This document shows, piece by piece, positions 1-6,860 of a stretch of 32,486 bases of DNA (within the stretch, counting starts at the first letter, position 1; the number at the start of each line of letters is the position of its first letter). Origin of the DNA: Stenotrophomonas rhizophila. Lineage in GTDB: Bacteria; Pseudomonadota; Gammaproteobacteria; Xanthomonadales; Xanthomonadaceae. Made by a program: the position numbers and the translations under genes. The stretch is from contig NZ_JACWUO010000027.1 of the NCBI RefSeq assembly GCF_020857975.1, positions 1 through 32,486 on the forward strand, given 5' to 3'. Under the pieces are notes generated by a model. It had not been told where the DNA came from, made no database searches, and worked only from the letters and a program-made list of their open reading frames with translations.

Positions 1-90
1 GCGACATGACCGTTGAACGGAGCGGGTTCCTCGGTGTGGCCCAGGCGCGACCTCGATGATGGTCATGCGTGCAATGAACGTTGCCAGGCC

Positions 91-119
91 ATCGGCAGTC
101 GTTTGGGAACCGACCCTAC
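91..119 (-). repeat. Isolated fragment of the GTAG-bounded dispersed repeat
   Basis: Read on the minus strand, these 29 bases equal the first 29 bases of the repeat units at 28869 and 32126, from the GTAG head through the arm of the first internal hairpin. Similarity then breaks up; only a short match (ACGCATGACC) returns further in, near position 65. It is therefore an eroded or truncated copy. It lies downstream of the cyo operon, beyond its terminator. Confidence 0.8.
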
Positions 120-162
120 CAGGGCACCCGCATCGACATGGCCGGGCAGATCCCCTGCCCAA

Positions 163-190
163 CAAAAAGGCCGCCCGAAGGCGGCCTTTC
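163..190 (-). terminator. Rho-independent terminator of the cyo operon
   Basis: On the minus strand a GC-rich stem (GGCCGCC / GGCGGCC) closes a TTCG tetraloop and is followed by TTTTTG. It starts about 25 nt after the cyoD stop. The A-rich opposite flank suggests it may also work in the other direction. Confidence 0.88.
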
Positions 191-214
191 CGTATGCGGC
201 AACGTCCGAAGACG

Positions 215-565
215 TCAGTGCATCATGTGCACGTTCATGTTGTGCATGACCCACAGCGAGCCGGCGACGATGATGCCGATCACCACTACGGTGAAGGCCG
301 CCGCGCTGACGTTCCAGCGCTGCTCCGAGGAGCGGTCCAGGTGCAGGAAGAACACCAGGTGCACCAGGATCTGCAGCACCGCGGCGACCACCACGATCAC
401 CCCGGTGGTGAAGCGCGGCAGGTCGCCGTGCATCACCGCCCAGAACGGGATGATGGTCAGCACCGCTGCCAGCAGGAAACCGATCAGGTACGACTTGACG
501 CTGCCGTGGCTTTCGCCGCCGGCACCGTGGCCGTGGTCATGTGCGTGATTGTCATGTGCGGACAT
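215..565 (-). CDS. cyoD: Cytochrome bo(3) ubiquinol oxidase subunit IV (CyoD)
   Basis: CyoD is the small accessory subunit of the haem-copper quinol oxidase and helps assemble subunit I and its CuB centre in the inner membrane. The 116-residue product has a His-rich N-terminus (residues 1-22, several HDH/HGH pairs). Three hydrophobic helices follow, with the family-typical LVFFLHLD stretch between helices 2 and 3. The start was chosen because its ATG overlaps the cyoC stop by one base (TAATG), the usual sign of translational coupling; a longer frame reading into cyoC is not credible. E. coli CyoD is about the same length. It is the last gene of the operon, and a terminator follows within about 50 nt. 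Confidence 0.95.
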   Translation of the reverse strand: MSAHDNHAHDHGHGAGGESHGSVKSYLIGFLLAAVLTIIPFWAVMHGDLPRFTTGVIVVVAAVLQILVHLVFFLHLDRSSEQRWNVSAAAFTVVVIGIIVAGSLWVMHNMNVHMMH

Positions 566-1206
566 TACATCGCTCCATTCAGATAGACGACCGAGAACAC
601 GCCGATCCAGATCAGATCCAGGAAGTGCCAGAACAGGCTCAGGCACGCCATGCGGGTCTTGTTGGTCTGGGTCAGGCCGTTCTGCTTGATCTGGATGAAC
701 ATGATCAGCAGCCACAACAGGCCGGCACTGACGTGCAGGCCGTGGGTGCCGACCAGCGCGAAGAACGCCGACAGGAACGCACTATGGTCCGGGCCGAAGC
801 CCTCATGCAGCAAGTGGTTGAACTCCCACACTTCCATGACCATGAAGCCGAAGCCCAGCAGCCAGGTCAGCCCCAGCCACAGGTACATCTGGCCGATCTT
901 GTGCTTGTGCAGGGCGATCATGCCCAGGCCGAAGGTCAGCGAAGATACCAGCAGCAGGGTGGTTTCCCAGGCCACGAAGGACAGGTCGAACAGGTCCTTC
1001 GGGCCGGGGCCGCCGTCGGTGCCGCCGGACAACACGATGTAGGTGGCAAACAGGCTGGCGAAGATGAGGCAGTCGCTCATCAGGTACACCCAGAAACCGA
1101 ACACGGTGTTGCCGCCGGTGTCGTGGTGCTCGTGCTCGTCATGGCCGTGGGCCGCCGCGTGCGCGGCGTGCCCAGGGTTCATGCTGTTGGGGATAGTGCT
1201 GCTCAT
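565..1206 (-). CDS. cyoC: Cytochrome bo(3) ubiquinol oxidase subunit III (CyoC)
   Basis: CyoC is subunit III of the quinol oxidase, a five-helix inner-membrane protein of the COX3 family. The 213-residue product begins with a soluble His-rich leader (residues about 8-32, including HGHDEHEHHD). It continues with typical subunit III helices (VYLMSDCLIFASLFATY, then GTHGLHVSAGLLWLL) and ends with FWHFLDLIWIGVFSVVYL. The length fits E. coli CyoC (about 204 aa) plus the extended N-terminus. Its start overlaps the cyoB stop by four bases and its stop overlaps the cyoD start by one, so translation is probably coupled. Confidence 0.96.
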   Translation of the reverse strand: MSSTIPNSMNPGHAAHAAAHGHDEHEHHDTGGNTVFGFWVYLMSDCLIFASLFATYIVLSGGTDGGPGPKDLFDLSFVAWETTLLLVSSLTFGLGMIALHKHKIGQMYLWLGLTWLLGFGFMVMEVWEFNHLLHEGFGPDHSAFLSAFFALVGTHGLHVSAGLLWLLIMFIQIKQNGLTQTNKTRMACLSLFWHFLDLIWIGVFSVVYLNGAM

Positions 1207-3212
1207 GCCTTCAGCTCCGATTTCACCAGGCCCTGCGCCACCAGGTGGCGACGGTGCTCATTTTCGATCCGCTCCACTTCGGCGGCCGGCACGTAGTAAT
1301 CCACGTCCTTGTCGAAGGTGCGCCAGATGAAGGTGCCGATCATGCCGATCATGCCGACGATGGCCAGCCACCAGATGTGCCAGATCATCGCAAAGCCGAA
1401 CACCAGGCTGAAGGCGCCGATCACCACGCCGGTGCCGGTGTTGCGCGGCATGTGGATGTCGGTGTACTTGGCCGGGCGTTCCCACGCCTCGCCACGCTGC
1501 TTGCGCTCCCAGAAATCGTCCAGCTCGGTGACCTTGGGCAGCGCGCCGAAGTTGTAGAACGACGGCGGCGAAGAGGTTTCCCACTCCAGCGTGCGCGCAT
1601 CCCACGGGTCGCCGGTCAGGTCGGCGGTCTTCTTGCGGTCGCGGATCGACACGGCGATCTGGATCACCTGGCACAGGATGCCGGCGCCGATGATGAACGC
1701 ACCGAACATGGCGATCACCAGCAGCGGCTGGTACTCCAGGTTCGGATAGCTCTGCATGCGGCGGGTCATGCCCATGAAGCCCAGGATGTACAGCGGCATG
1801 AAGGCCACGTAGAAGCCGATGAACCAGCACCAGAACGCGCGCTTGCCCCAGGTTTCGTTGAGGCGGAAACCGAACATCTTCGGCCACCAGTAGGTGATGC
1901 CGGCGAACATGCCGAACACCACGCCGCCGATGATGACGTTGTGGAAGTGGGCGATCAGGAACAGGCTGTTGTGCAGCACGAAGTCGATGGCCGGGATCGC
2001 CAGCATCACGCCGGTCATGCCGCCGATGGTGAAGGTGACCATGAAGCCGATCGTCCACAGCACCGGGGTGGTGAACTGCACGCGGCCGCGGAACATGGTG
2101 AACAGCCAGTTGAAGATCTTCACGCCGGTGGGAATGGAGATGATCATCGTCGTGATGCCGAAGAAGGCATTGACGTTGGCACCCGAGCCCATGGTGAAGA
2201 AGTGGTGCAGCCAGACCAGGAACGACAGCACGCCGATGCAGGCGGTGGCGTAGACCATGCCCTTGTAGCCGAACAGCGCCTTGCGCGAGAACGTGGCGAT
2301 CACTTCGGAGAACACGCCGAAGGCCGGCAGCACCAGGATATAGACTTCCGGGTGGCCCCAGATCCAGATCAGGTTGATGTACAGCATGGCGTTGCCGCCA
2401 CCGTCATTGGTGAAGAAGTGCGTGCCCAGGTAACGGTCCAGGGTCAGCAGCACCAGGGTGACGGTCAGCACCGGGAAGGCGGCGATGATCAGCACGTTGG
2501 TGACCAGCGCAGTCCAGGTGAACACCGGCATCTGCATCATCTTCATGCCGGGGGTGCGCATCTTCAGGATGGTGATGAAGAAGTTGATGCCGCTCAGCGT
2601 GGTACCCAGGCCCGCTACCTGCAGGCCCCAGATGTAGTAATCGACACCTACCCCTGGACTGTATTCCTTGCCCGACAACGGCGGGAAGGCCAGCCAACCG
2701 GTCTGCGCGAACTCACCAACGCCCAGCGAGATCATCACCAGGCCCGCGCCGGCCACGAACAGCCAGAAGCTGAGCGAGTTGACGAACGGGAAGGCCACGT
2801 CGCGTGCGCCGATCTGCAGCGGCACCACCACGTTCATCAGGCCGGTGATCAGCGGCATCGCCACGAAGAAGATCATGATCACGCCGTGGGCGGTGAAGAT
2901 CTGGTCGTAGTGGTGCGGTGGCAGCACGCCCTCGTTGCCGCCGGCGGCCATCGCCTGCTGGACACGCATCATGATCGCGTCGGCAAAGCCGCGCAGCAGC
3001 ATGACGAAGGCCACGATCAGGTACATCGCGCCGATCTTCTTGTGGTCCACCGAGGTGAACCACTCCTTCCAGAGATAGCCCCACAGCTTGAACTTGGTGA
3101 TCAGGGCCAGCACCAGCAGGCCGCCGATCCCCGCGCCGATCAGCGTGGTGATGATGATCGGGTCGTGCGGGATGTCGGCAAAGGTCAGTTTACCCAACAG
3201 ATTCATGCTCAT
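1203..3212 (-). CDS. cyoB: Cytochrome bo(3) ubiquinol oxidase subunit I (CyoB)
   Basis: CyoB is the catalytic haem-copper subunit: it oxidises ubiquinol, reduces O2 to water and pumps protons. The 669-residue protein keeps the redox ligands at E. coli positions plus three: H109 and H424 for the low-spin haem, H287, H336 and H337 for CuB, and H422 for the high-spin haem. Y291 lies in WGHPEVY and can form the His-Tyr crosslink. Proton-path residues D138, E289 and K365 are present, as are the quinol-site residues R74, D78 and H101. This ligand set, and a CyoA partner without CuA residues, mark it as a quinol oxidase rather than a cytochrome c oxidase. It overlaps cyoA and cyoC by four bases each. 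Confidence 0.98.
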   Translation of the reverse strand: MSMNLLGKLTFADIPHDPIIITTLIGAGIGGLLVLALITKFKLWGYLWKEWFTSVDHKKIGAMYLIVAFVMLLRGFADAIMMRVQQAMAAGGNEGVLPPHHYDQIFTAHGVIMIFFVAMPLITGLMNVVVPLQIGARDVAFPFVNSLSFWLFVAGAGLVMISLGVGEFAQTGWLAFPPLSGKEYSPGVGVDYYIWGLQVAGLGTTLSGINFFITILKMRTPGMKMMQMPVFTWTALVTNVLIIAAFPVLTVTLVLLTLDRYLGTHFFTNDGGGNAMLYINLIWIWGHPEVYILVLPAFGVFSEVIATFSRKALFGYKGMVYATACIGVLSFLVWLHHFFTMGSGANVNAFFGITTMIISIPTGVKIFNWLFTMFRGRVQFTTPVLWTIGFMVTFTIGGMTGVMLAIPAIDFVLHNSLFLIAHFHNVIIGGVVFGMFAGITYWWPKMFGFRLNETWGKRAFWCWFIGFYVAFMPLYILGFMGMTRRMQSYPNLEYQPLLVIAMFGAFIIGAGILCQVIQIAVSIRDRKKTADLTGDPWDARTLEWETSSPPSFYNFGALPKVTELDDFWERKQRGEAWERPAKYTDIHMPRNTGTGVVIGAFSLVFGFAMIWHIWWLAIVGMIGMIGTFIWRTFDKDVDYYVPAAEVERIENEHRRHLVAQGLVKSELKA

Positions 3213-4285
3213 TCTCCCGAGCCTGCGTGACCGGCATGGCCGGCGGCGGCGTGCTCGTCTGCAGTGTGTGCGGCGTCCGCGGCAGCGGGCTGGTCGGTAT
3301 GGACCGGCAGCTTGGCGGGTTCGTCAGGGGCACTGCCCTTGGCCGGCATGTCGTGGCCTTCGTGGCTTTCGCCCGCGGCGCCGCCATGCTGCATGGCCTT
3401 GTGGTCGTGCTTCATGCCGTAGTGCTGGTTGTCGCCCATGTGCTTGGCGATTACCCAGTCGAACAGGCCGGCTTCGGAGGTGCCGTAGTAGGTCACCGGA
3501 TGCCAGTCGTGGTTCTTCTCGGCCACCAGCGCAGCGAACGCGGGCTTGTCCAGGGTGGTGCTGGTGGCGCGCACCTTGGCCAGCCATTCCTGGTACTGCG
3601 CATCGGTCACCGAGTGGGCGGTGAAATGCATCTTGCTGAAGCCTGCGCCACTGTAGTGCGAGGACATGCCCGGGAACTGGCCGGTCTCGTTGGCGATCAG
3701 GTGGAGCTTGGTCTCCATGGCCGTCATCGAGTAGATCATGCTGCCCAGGTGCGGGATGAAGAACGCATTCATCACCGAATCGGAGGTGATCTTGAAGTTC
3801 AGCGGGGTATCGACCGGGAAGGTGATCTCGTTGACCGTGGCGATCTTCTCTTCCGGATAGATGAACAACCACTTCCAGTCCAGCGAAATGGCCTCGATCA
3901 CCACCGGCTTCTTGTCCGATTCCAGCGGACGGTACGGGTCCAGCGCGTGCGAGGACCGCCAGGTCAGCACGGCCAGCACCAGCACGATCATGCACGGGAT
4001 CGACCACACCACCACTTCGATCGCCGTGGAATGCGACCACTTCGGCTCGTAACGGGCCTTGGTGTTGGTCGCACGGTACTTCCAGGCGAAGGTCAGGGTC
4101 ATGATGATGACCGGCACGACGACCAGCAGCATCAGCACCGTGGCGGTGATCAGCAGCGTCTTCTCATCGTGGCCGATCTGGCCCTTGGGGTTGAGAATGG
4201 CCGAGTTGCAGCCCGTAAGGAACACGGACAGCGCAAACAGCAGGCCCGGACGCAAAAAGCGTCCCAGGGGGTTCAACGGAATCAT
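3209..4285 (-). CDS. cyoA: Cytochrome bo(3) ubiquinol oxidase subunit II (CyoA), lipoprotein
   Basis: CyoA is the subunit II lipoprotein of the quinol oxidase, with two membrane helices and a periplasmic cupredoxin-fold domain. With the start at 4285 the protein has 358 residues. It has a lipoprotein signal with lipobox LTGC (C26), helices near residues 43-66 and 86-106, and a core domain (about 125-280) containing SLDWKWLFIYPEEKIATVNE. The CuA Cys pair of cytochrome c oxidases is absent, as expected. The C-terminal extension of about 75 residues is rich in His, Met, Ala and Asp and makes it longer than E. coli CyoA (315 aa). A start 99 nt upstream would bury the lipobox, so it was not used. 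First gene of cyoABCD; its signal is a substrate type for LspA encoded at 15495. Confidence 0.96.
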   Translation of the reverse strand: MIPLNPLGRFLRPGLLFALSVFLTGCNSAILNPKGQIGHDEKTLLITATVLMLLVVVPVIIMTLTFAWKYRATNTKARYEPKWSHSTAIEVVVWSIPCMIVLVLAVLTWRSSHALDPYRPLESDKKPVVIEAISLDWKWLFIYPEEKIATVNEITFPVDTPLNFKITSDSVMNAFFIPHLGSMIYSMTAMETKLHLIANETGQFPGMSSHYSGAGFSKMHFTAHSVTDAQYQEWLAKVRATSTTLDKPAFAALVAEKNHDWHPVTYYGTSEAGLFDWVIAKHMGDNQHYGMKHDHKAMQHGGAAGESHEGHDMPAKGSAPDEPAKLPVHTDQPAAADAAHTADEHAAAGHAGHAGSGE

Positions 4286-4562
4286 CGGTCGATCCAATTG
4301 CGTAGGGAATGCCAGGTCACGCCCGCCCACCCCGGCCAACGCCGGGTGTGCCGGTCCAGAGGGACAGGCACAGGAGACGATCATGTCAGCCCTCTAATTT
4401 TAGGCCGTCACGCATCATTTAAGAAAGGCATTGACAATGATCCGGCGCAGGAAAGGCCCGGTTTTGGCTGCGACACGTTGTCGCAGTGCCCGCCAAGCCG
4501 CCACAATCGGCATGTTCCCCATCCATGTATAGACATGTAGGGGCCGCACCGGCGTCCCGCCG
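4286..4562. other. Intergenic region upstream of the cyo operon
   Basis: There is no gene here. It holds a candidate minus-strand promoter (4397-4426). It also has a perfect 7-bp palindrome, TGCGACA / TGTCGCA, at 4469-4485 with a 3-nt loop, and a small inverted repeat CATGT / ACATG near 4525. The palindrome has no T-tract, so it looks more like an operator or a weak stem after the upstream dehydrogenase gene than a terminator. Confidence 0.5.
4397..4426 (-). promoter_or_regulatory. Candidate cyoA promoter
   Basis: On the minus strand, TAAAAT at 4402-4397 matches the sigma-70 -10 box at five of six positions. It sits 18 nt after a poor -35 (TTTCTT, 4426-4421). It would place transcription about 105 nt before the cyoA start. 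The weak -35 makes this tentative. Confidence 0.35.
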
Positions 4563-5570
4563 TCAGCCGGCCGCCGTCACCCGGTTCGGGCAAGCCCGGC
4601 CGGCGGCAAAATCGTTCAGGTTGCCCAGCGTGATCGCCGAGATCTCCTGCAGCGCCTCCATCGTGAAGAAGCCCTGGTGCCCGGTGACCAGTACGTTGGG
4701 GAAGGTCATCAAGCGCTGGAACGCGTCGTCGTCGATGATCTCGCCCGAGCGGTCCTGGAAGAACAGCGCGCTTTCCTGCTCGTACACATCGATGGCCAGG
4801 TGCCCCAAGTGGCGCGACTTCAGCGCCTGGATCACCGCCTGGGTATCCACCAGCCCACCGCGCGAGGTATTGACCAGCATCGCGCCGGGCTTCATCCGCG
4901 CCAGCGAGCCGGCATTGATCAGGTGATGGGTATCGGGCGTCAGCGGGCAGTGCAGCGAGACGATGTCGGCGCGCGCCAGCAGCACGTCCAGCGTCACGGA
5001 CTCGCCGACGCCCTCGAACCCCGGCGCCGGATACGGATCATGGCCGAGCACCGTGCAGCCCATGCCCTTGAAGATGCGCGCGGTAGCCAGGCCGATCTTG
5101 CCGGTGCCGACGATGCCGACGGTCCGGCCGTGCAGGGTGCGGCCAAGCAGCCCGTCGAGCATGAAGTTGCCTTCGCGCACCCGGTTGTAGGCCCGATGCG
5201 TGTGGCGGTTGAGGGTCATGACCAGCGCCAGCGTATGCTCGGCCACCGCCTCGGGCGAATACGCCGGCACCCGCGCCACGAACAGGCCCAACTGCTCCGC
5301 CGCGGCAACATCGACATTATTGAAACCCGCACAGCGCAGCAGCACCGCGCGTACGCCCAGGGCGTGCAGCGCGTGCAGCACCGGCGCATCCAGGCGGTCG
5401 TTGACGAACACGCACACCGCCGCGCAGCCCTGCGCCAGCGCGGCGGTGTGCACGTCCAGGGCGGCATCGAAATACAGGAACTCCCACGCCCGCCCCGTGC
5501 CGTCGCGCTGGCTGGCTTCGTCGAGGAAGCGACGGTCGTACGGGCGTGCGCTGAATACGGCGACCTTCAT
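4563..5570 (-). CDS. ldhA: D-lactate dehydrogenase-type 2-hydroxyacid dehydrogenase
   Basis: This is an NAD-dependent D-2-hydroxyacid dehydrogenase of the LdhA group, which interconverts pyruvate and D-lactate in the cytosol. The 335-residue protein carries the nucleotide-binding GxGxxG (G155-T-G157-K-I-G160). The catalytic set is R237 in NTSRGGLVD, E264 in DVYEQE and H298 in VTGHQGFF. The motif LHCPLTPDTHHLIN also fits. The start was set at 5570 because AAGGA lies five bases upstream and the protein then opens with MKVAVFSARPYD, typical of LdhA; longer frames add an unrelated leader. The gene follows a small unknown gene on the same strand by 41 nt. Substrate choice within the family cannot be proven from sequence. 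Confidence 0.9.
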   Translation of the reverse strand: MKVAVFSARPYDRRFLDEASQRDGTGRAWEFLYFDAALDVHTAALAQGCAAVCVFVNDRLDAPVLHALHALGVRAVLLRCAGFNNVDVAAAEQLGLFVARVPAYSPEAVAEHTLALVMTLNRHTHRAYNRVREGNFMLDGLLGRTLHGRTVGIVGTGKIGLATARIFKGMGCTVLGHDPYPAPGFEGVGESVTLDVLLARADIVSLHCPLTPDTHHLINAGSLARMKPGAMLVNTSRGGLVDTQAVIQALKSRHLGHLAIDVYEQESALFFQDRSGEIIDDDAFQRLMTFPNVLVTGHQGFFTMEALQEISAITLGNLNDFAAGRACPNRVTAAG

Positions 5571-5611
5571 GGGCATCCTTGGCAGTGCGGCAGGGCCACA
5601 GCTTACAGCCC

Positions 5612-5908
5612 TCAGTGCGGAGACCTGGACCGCCTCAAGTCGTTCAACGGCTGCCGCGGCGTGCAAGCGCCCTGCCCCGGCAACCCCCACTGCGCGGGCG
5701 GATCGATCTCCACCGTGCCGTCATCGCCGACGATCACCTCGCAGAGCCGGCCCTGGCCTTCGTACTCGAACGACCAGGCAGCGTCGTAGCGACCATCACC
5801 GATGAAGGTTATCCCGCTTTCCTTGCCGGTCTTGGCCAGCGCGCAGGCGCGGACCTTCTCGTCGGCAATAAAAAGGTTCTTCTCCCATCTGAGGGGAGTG
5901 AGTTGCAC
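5612..5908 (-). CDS. Small hypothetical protein
   Basis: I do not recognise a family. The 98-residue frame starts with GTG preceded by GAGG seven bases upstream, which supports translation. Residues 1-70 look like a genuine soluble protein with alternating strand-forming stretches (GITFIGDGRYDAAWSFEYEG, CEVIVGDDGTVEIDPP). The last 25 residues are Arg/Pro-rich and could be a frame-shifted or random tail. No signal peptide or membrane segment is seen. It lies 41 nt upstream of the dehydrogenase gene on the same strand and could share its transcript. Confidence 0.5.
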   Translation of the reverse strand: MQLTPLRWEKNLFIADEKVRACALAKTGKESGITFIGDGRYDAAWSFEYEGQGRLCEVIVGDDGTVEIDPPAQWGLPGQGACTPRQPLNDLRRSRSPH

Positions 5909-5963
5909 GCCAAAGCCTCAGATCAAAGGCAATGACCGACGTATGCGCTGATTGGGTCGGCGC

Positions 5964-6049
5964 GGGTGGGTTGGCGGGACACGCCGTGAACCCGTCGGCG
6001 GGGGCTTGGCGAGAACATCCATGTTTTCGACAGTCCCGCCAACCCACCC
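5964..6049. repeat. Long inverted repeat, possible cruciform or dispersed palindromic element
   Basis: The arm 5964-5980 (GGGTGGGTTGGCGGGAC) is the exact reverse complement of 6033-6049. The 52-nt interval contains a smaller stem, CGCCG (5982-5986) with CGGCG (5996-6000). There is no T-tract, so it does not look like a simple terminator. Confidence 0.85.
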
Positions 6050-6089
6050 ACGCCAACCCTCCACACATGGCTGGCACGCATGTAAAAGC

Positions 6090-6158
6090 GTAGGTCCGAG
6101 CCACGCTCGGACAGCGCGATGCCGAGACGATGCGTGTCCGACCATGGGTCGGACCTAC
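6090..6158. repeat. Inverted pair of GTAG (SMAG-type) palindromes
   Basis: A plus-strand element at 6090-6112 reads GTAG followed by a GTCCGAG...CTCGGAC stem. A minus-strand element at 6136-6158 has the same layout, ending in CTAC, with a GTCCGACC...GGTCGGAC stem. GTAG-headed hairpins of about 23 nt in facing pairs are the known organisation of Stenotrophomonas SMAG/GTAG REP sequences. Confidence 0.8.
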
Positions 6159-6206
6159 CTGTGCTGGGGTTGCCAGGACCTGGAGCAACGTCAGACCGCG
6201 GTCGGA

Positions 6207-6258
<52 letters not shown>

Positions 6259-6449
6259 CCGTGATCTTGATCTACCTCCCCCTTGGAGCGAGCCGAGCAT
6301 CGCAATCCCATACGTCCGGAAACGGGCGCGTTGCGACGCGTTCTTCACTACGGAAGTTCGTTGTTGCGGAGGCGCGGGCGTGTTCTTTGGTTACTTTCTT
6401 GCACGAGCACCAGCGCCGCAGGAGCGGCGCGGAACAGCGCAGCTGGCCC

Positions 6450-6477
6450 GTAGGGTGGCGCACATGGATGTGCGCCA
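6450..6477 (+). repeat. GTAG-headed (SMAG-type) hairpin
   Basis: GTAGGG is followed by a perfect 10-bp stem, TGGCGCACAT (6456-6465) with ATGTGCGCCA (6468-6477), closed by a 2-nt loop. The layout fits the GTAG REP family seen elsewhere in the window. Confidence 0.72.
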
Positions 6478-6570
6478 TCAGAAAGTGACTCGCGCCCCGC
6501 AGGGGCACGAAACGCTTTTGACGTTATCCGCGGAGCGGAAACAGCAGCGGCAACAACCGGACAACGGCCG

Positions 6571-6613
6571 GGCCCACCCGGTGGCATGCCCCCACAATGC
6601 CACCGGGTGGGCC
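6571..6613. repeat. 17-bp perfect hairpin
   Basis: The arm 6571-6587 (GGCCCACCCGGTGGCAT) is the exact reverse complement of 6597-6613, with a 9-nt loop. It sits about 30 nt beyond the tRNA terminator and has no T-tract of its own. It could be a further palindromic element of the REP or cruciform type. Confidence 0.85.
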
Positions 6614-6641
6614 GTAGCCCCGGATATCGGCGAAGAACCAT

Positions 6642-6673
6642 AAAAAAAGCCCCGACCAGGGCCGGGGCTTTTT
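6642..6673 (-). terminator. Rho-independent terminator of tRNA-Thr
   Basis: On the minus strand the stem AGCCCCG / CGGGGCT is followed by seven T residues. It begins 9 nt after the tRNA 3' end. A T-run on the other strand too means it could work in both directions. Confidence 0.88.
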
Positions 6674-6681
6674 GCTGAATC

Positions 6682-6757
6682 TGGTGCCGGAAACAGGAGT
6701 CGAACCTGCGACCTACGCATTACGAATGCGCCGCTCTACCAACTGAGCTATTCCGGC
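6682..6757 (-). tRNA. tRNA-Thr (anticodon CGT)
   Basis: The 76-nt gene folds into a complete cloverleaf: acceptor GCCGGAA / TTCCGGC, D arm GCTC / GAGC, anticodon stem GCGCA / TGCGT with loop TTCGTAA, and T arm GCAGG-TTCGACT-CCTGT. The CCA end is encoded. The CGT anticodon reads the Thr codon ACG. It has its own promoter and terminator, so it is a single-gene unit. Confidence 0.97.
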
Positions 6758-6767
6758 TGAGCAGGCA

Positions 6768-6797
6768 ATTCTACGGGGCGGCGGCCGGAATGGTCAA
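6768..6797 (-). promoter_or_regulatory. Promoter of tRNA-Thr
   Basis: On the minus strand TTGACC (6797-6792) and TAGAAT (6773-6768) each match the sigma-70 boxes at five of six positions and are 18 nt apart. The -10 ends 10 nt before the mature tRNA 5' end. Confidence 0.82.
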
Positions 6798-6860
6798 TTG
6801 CAGGCCAGTCGGGACGGGGCGTCCTTGCCCCGCCAGGCCGTTCCGGAACGCCCCCTGCGG

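Noticed and set aside
1245..3230. A 661-codon open frame on the plus strand
   Set aside because: It is antisense to cyoB and encodes a His/Asp/Gln/Glu-rich low-complexity product.
3209..4384. A 391-residue CyoA starting at 4384
   Set aside because: That start puts 33 residues before the lipoprotein signal, which would then be internal. The ATG at 4285 gives a standard signal with lipobox.
4431..4444. An FNR-like box (TTGACAATGATCCG) upstream of cyoA
   Set aside because: Only about seven of the ten defined positions agree and the second half-site is poor. Such matches are common by chance.
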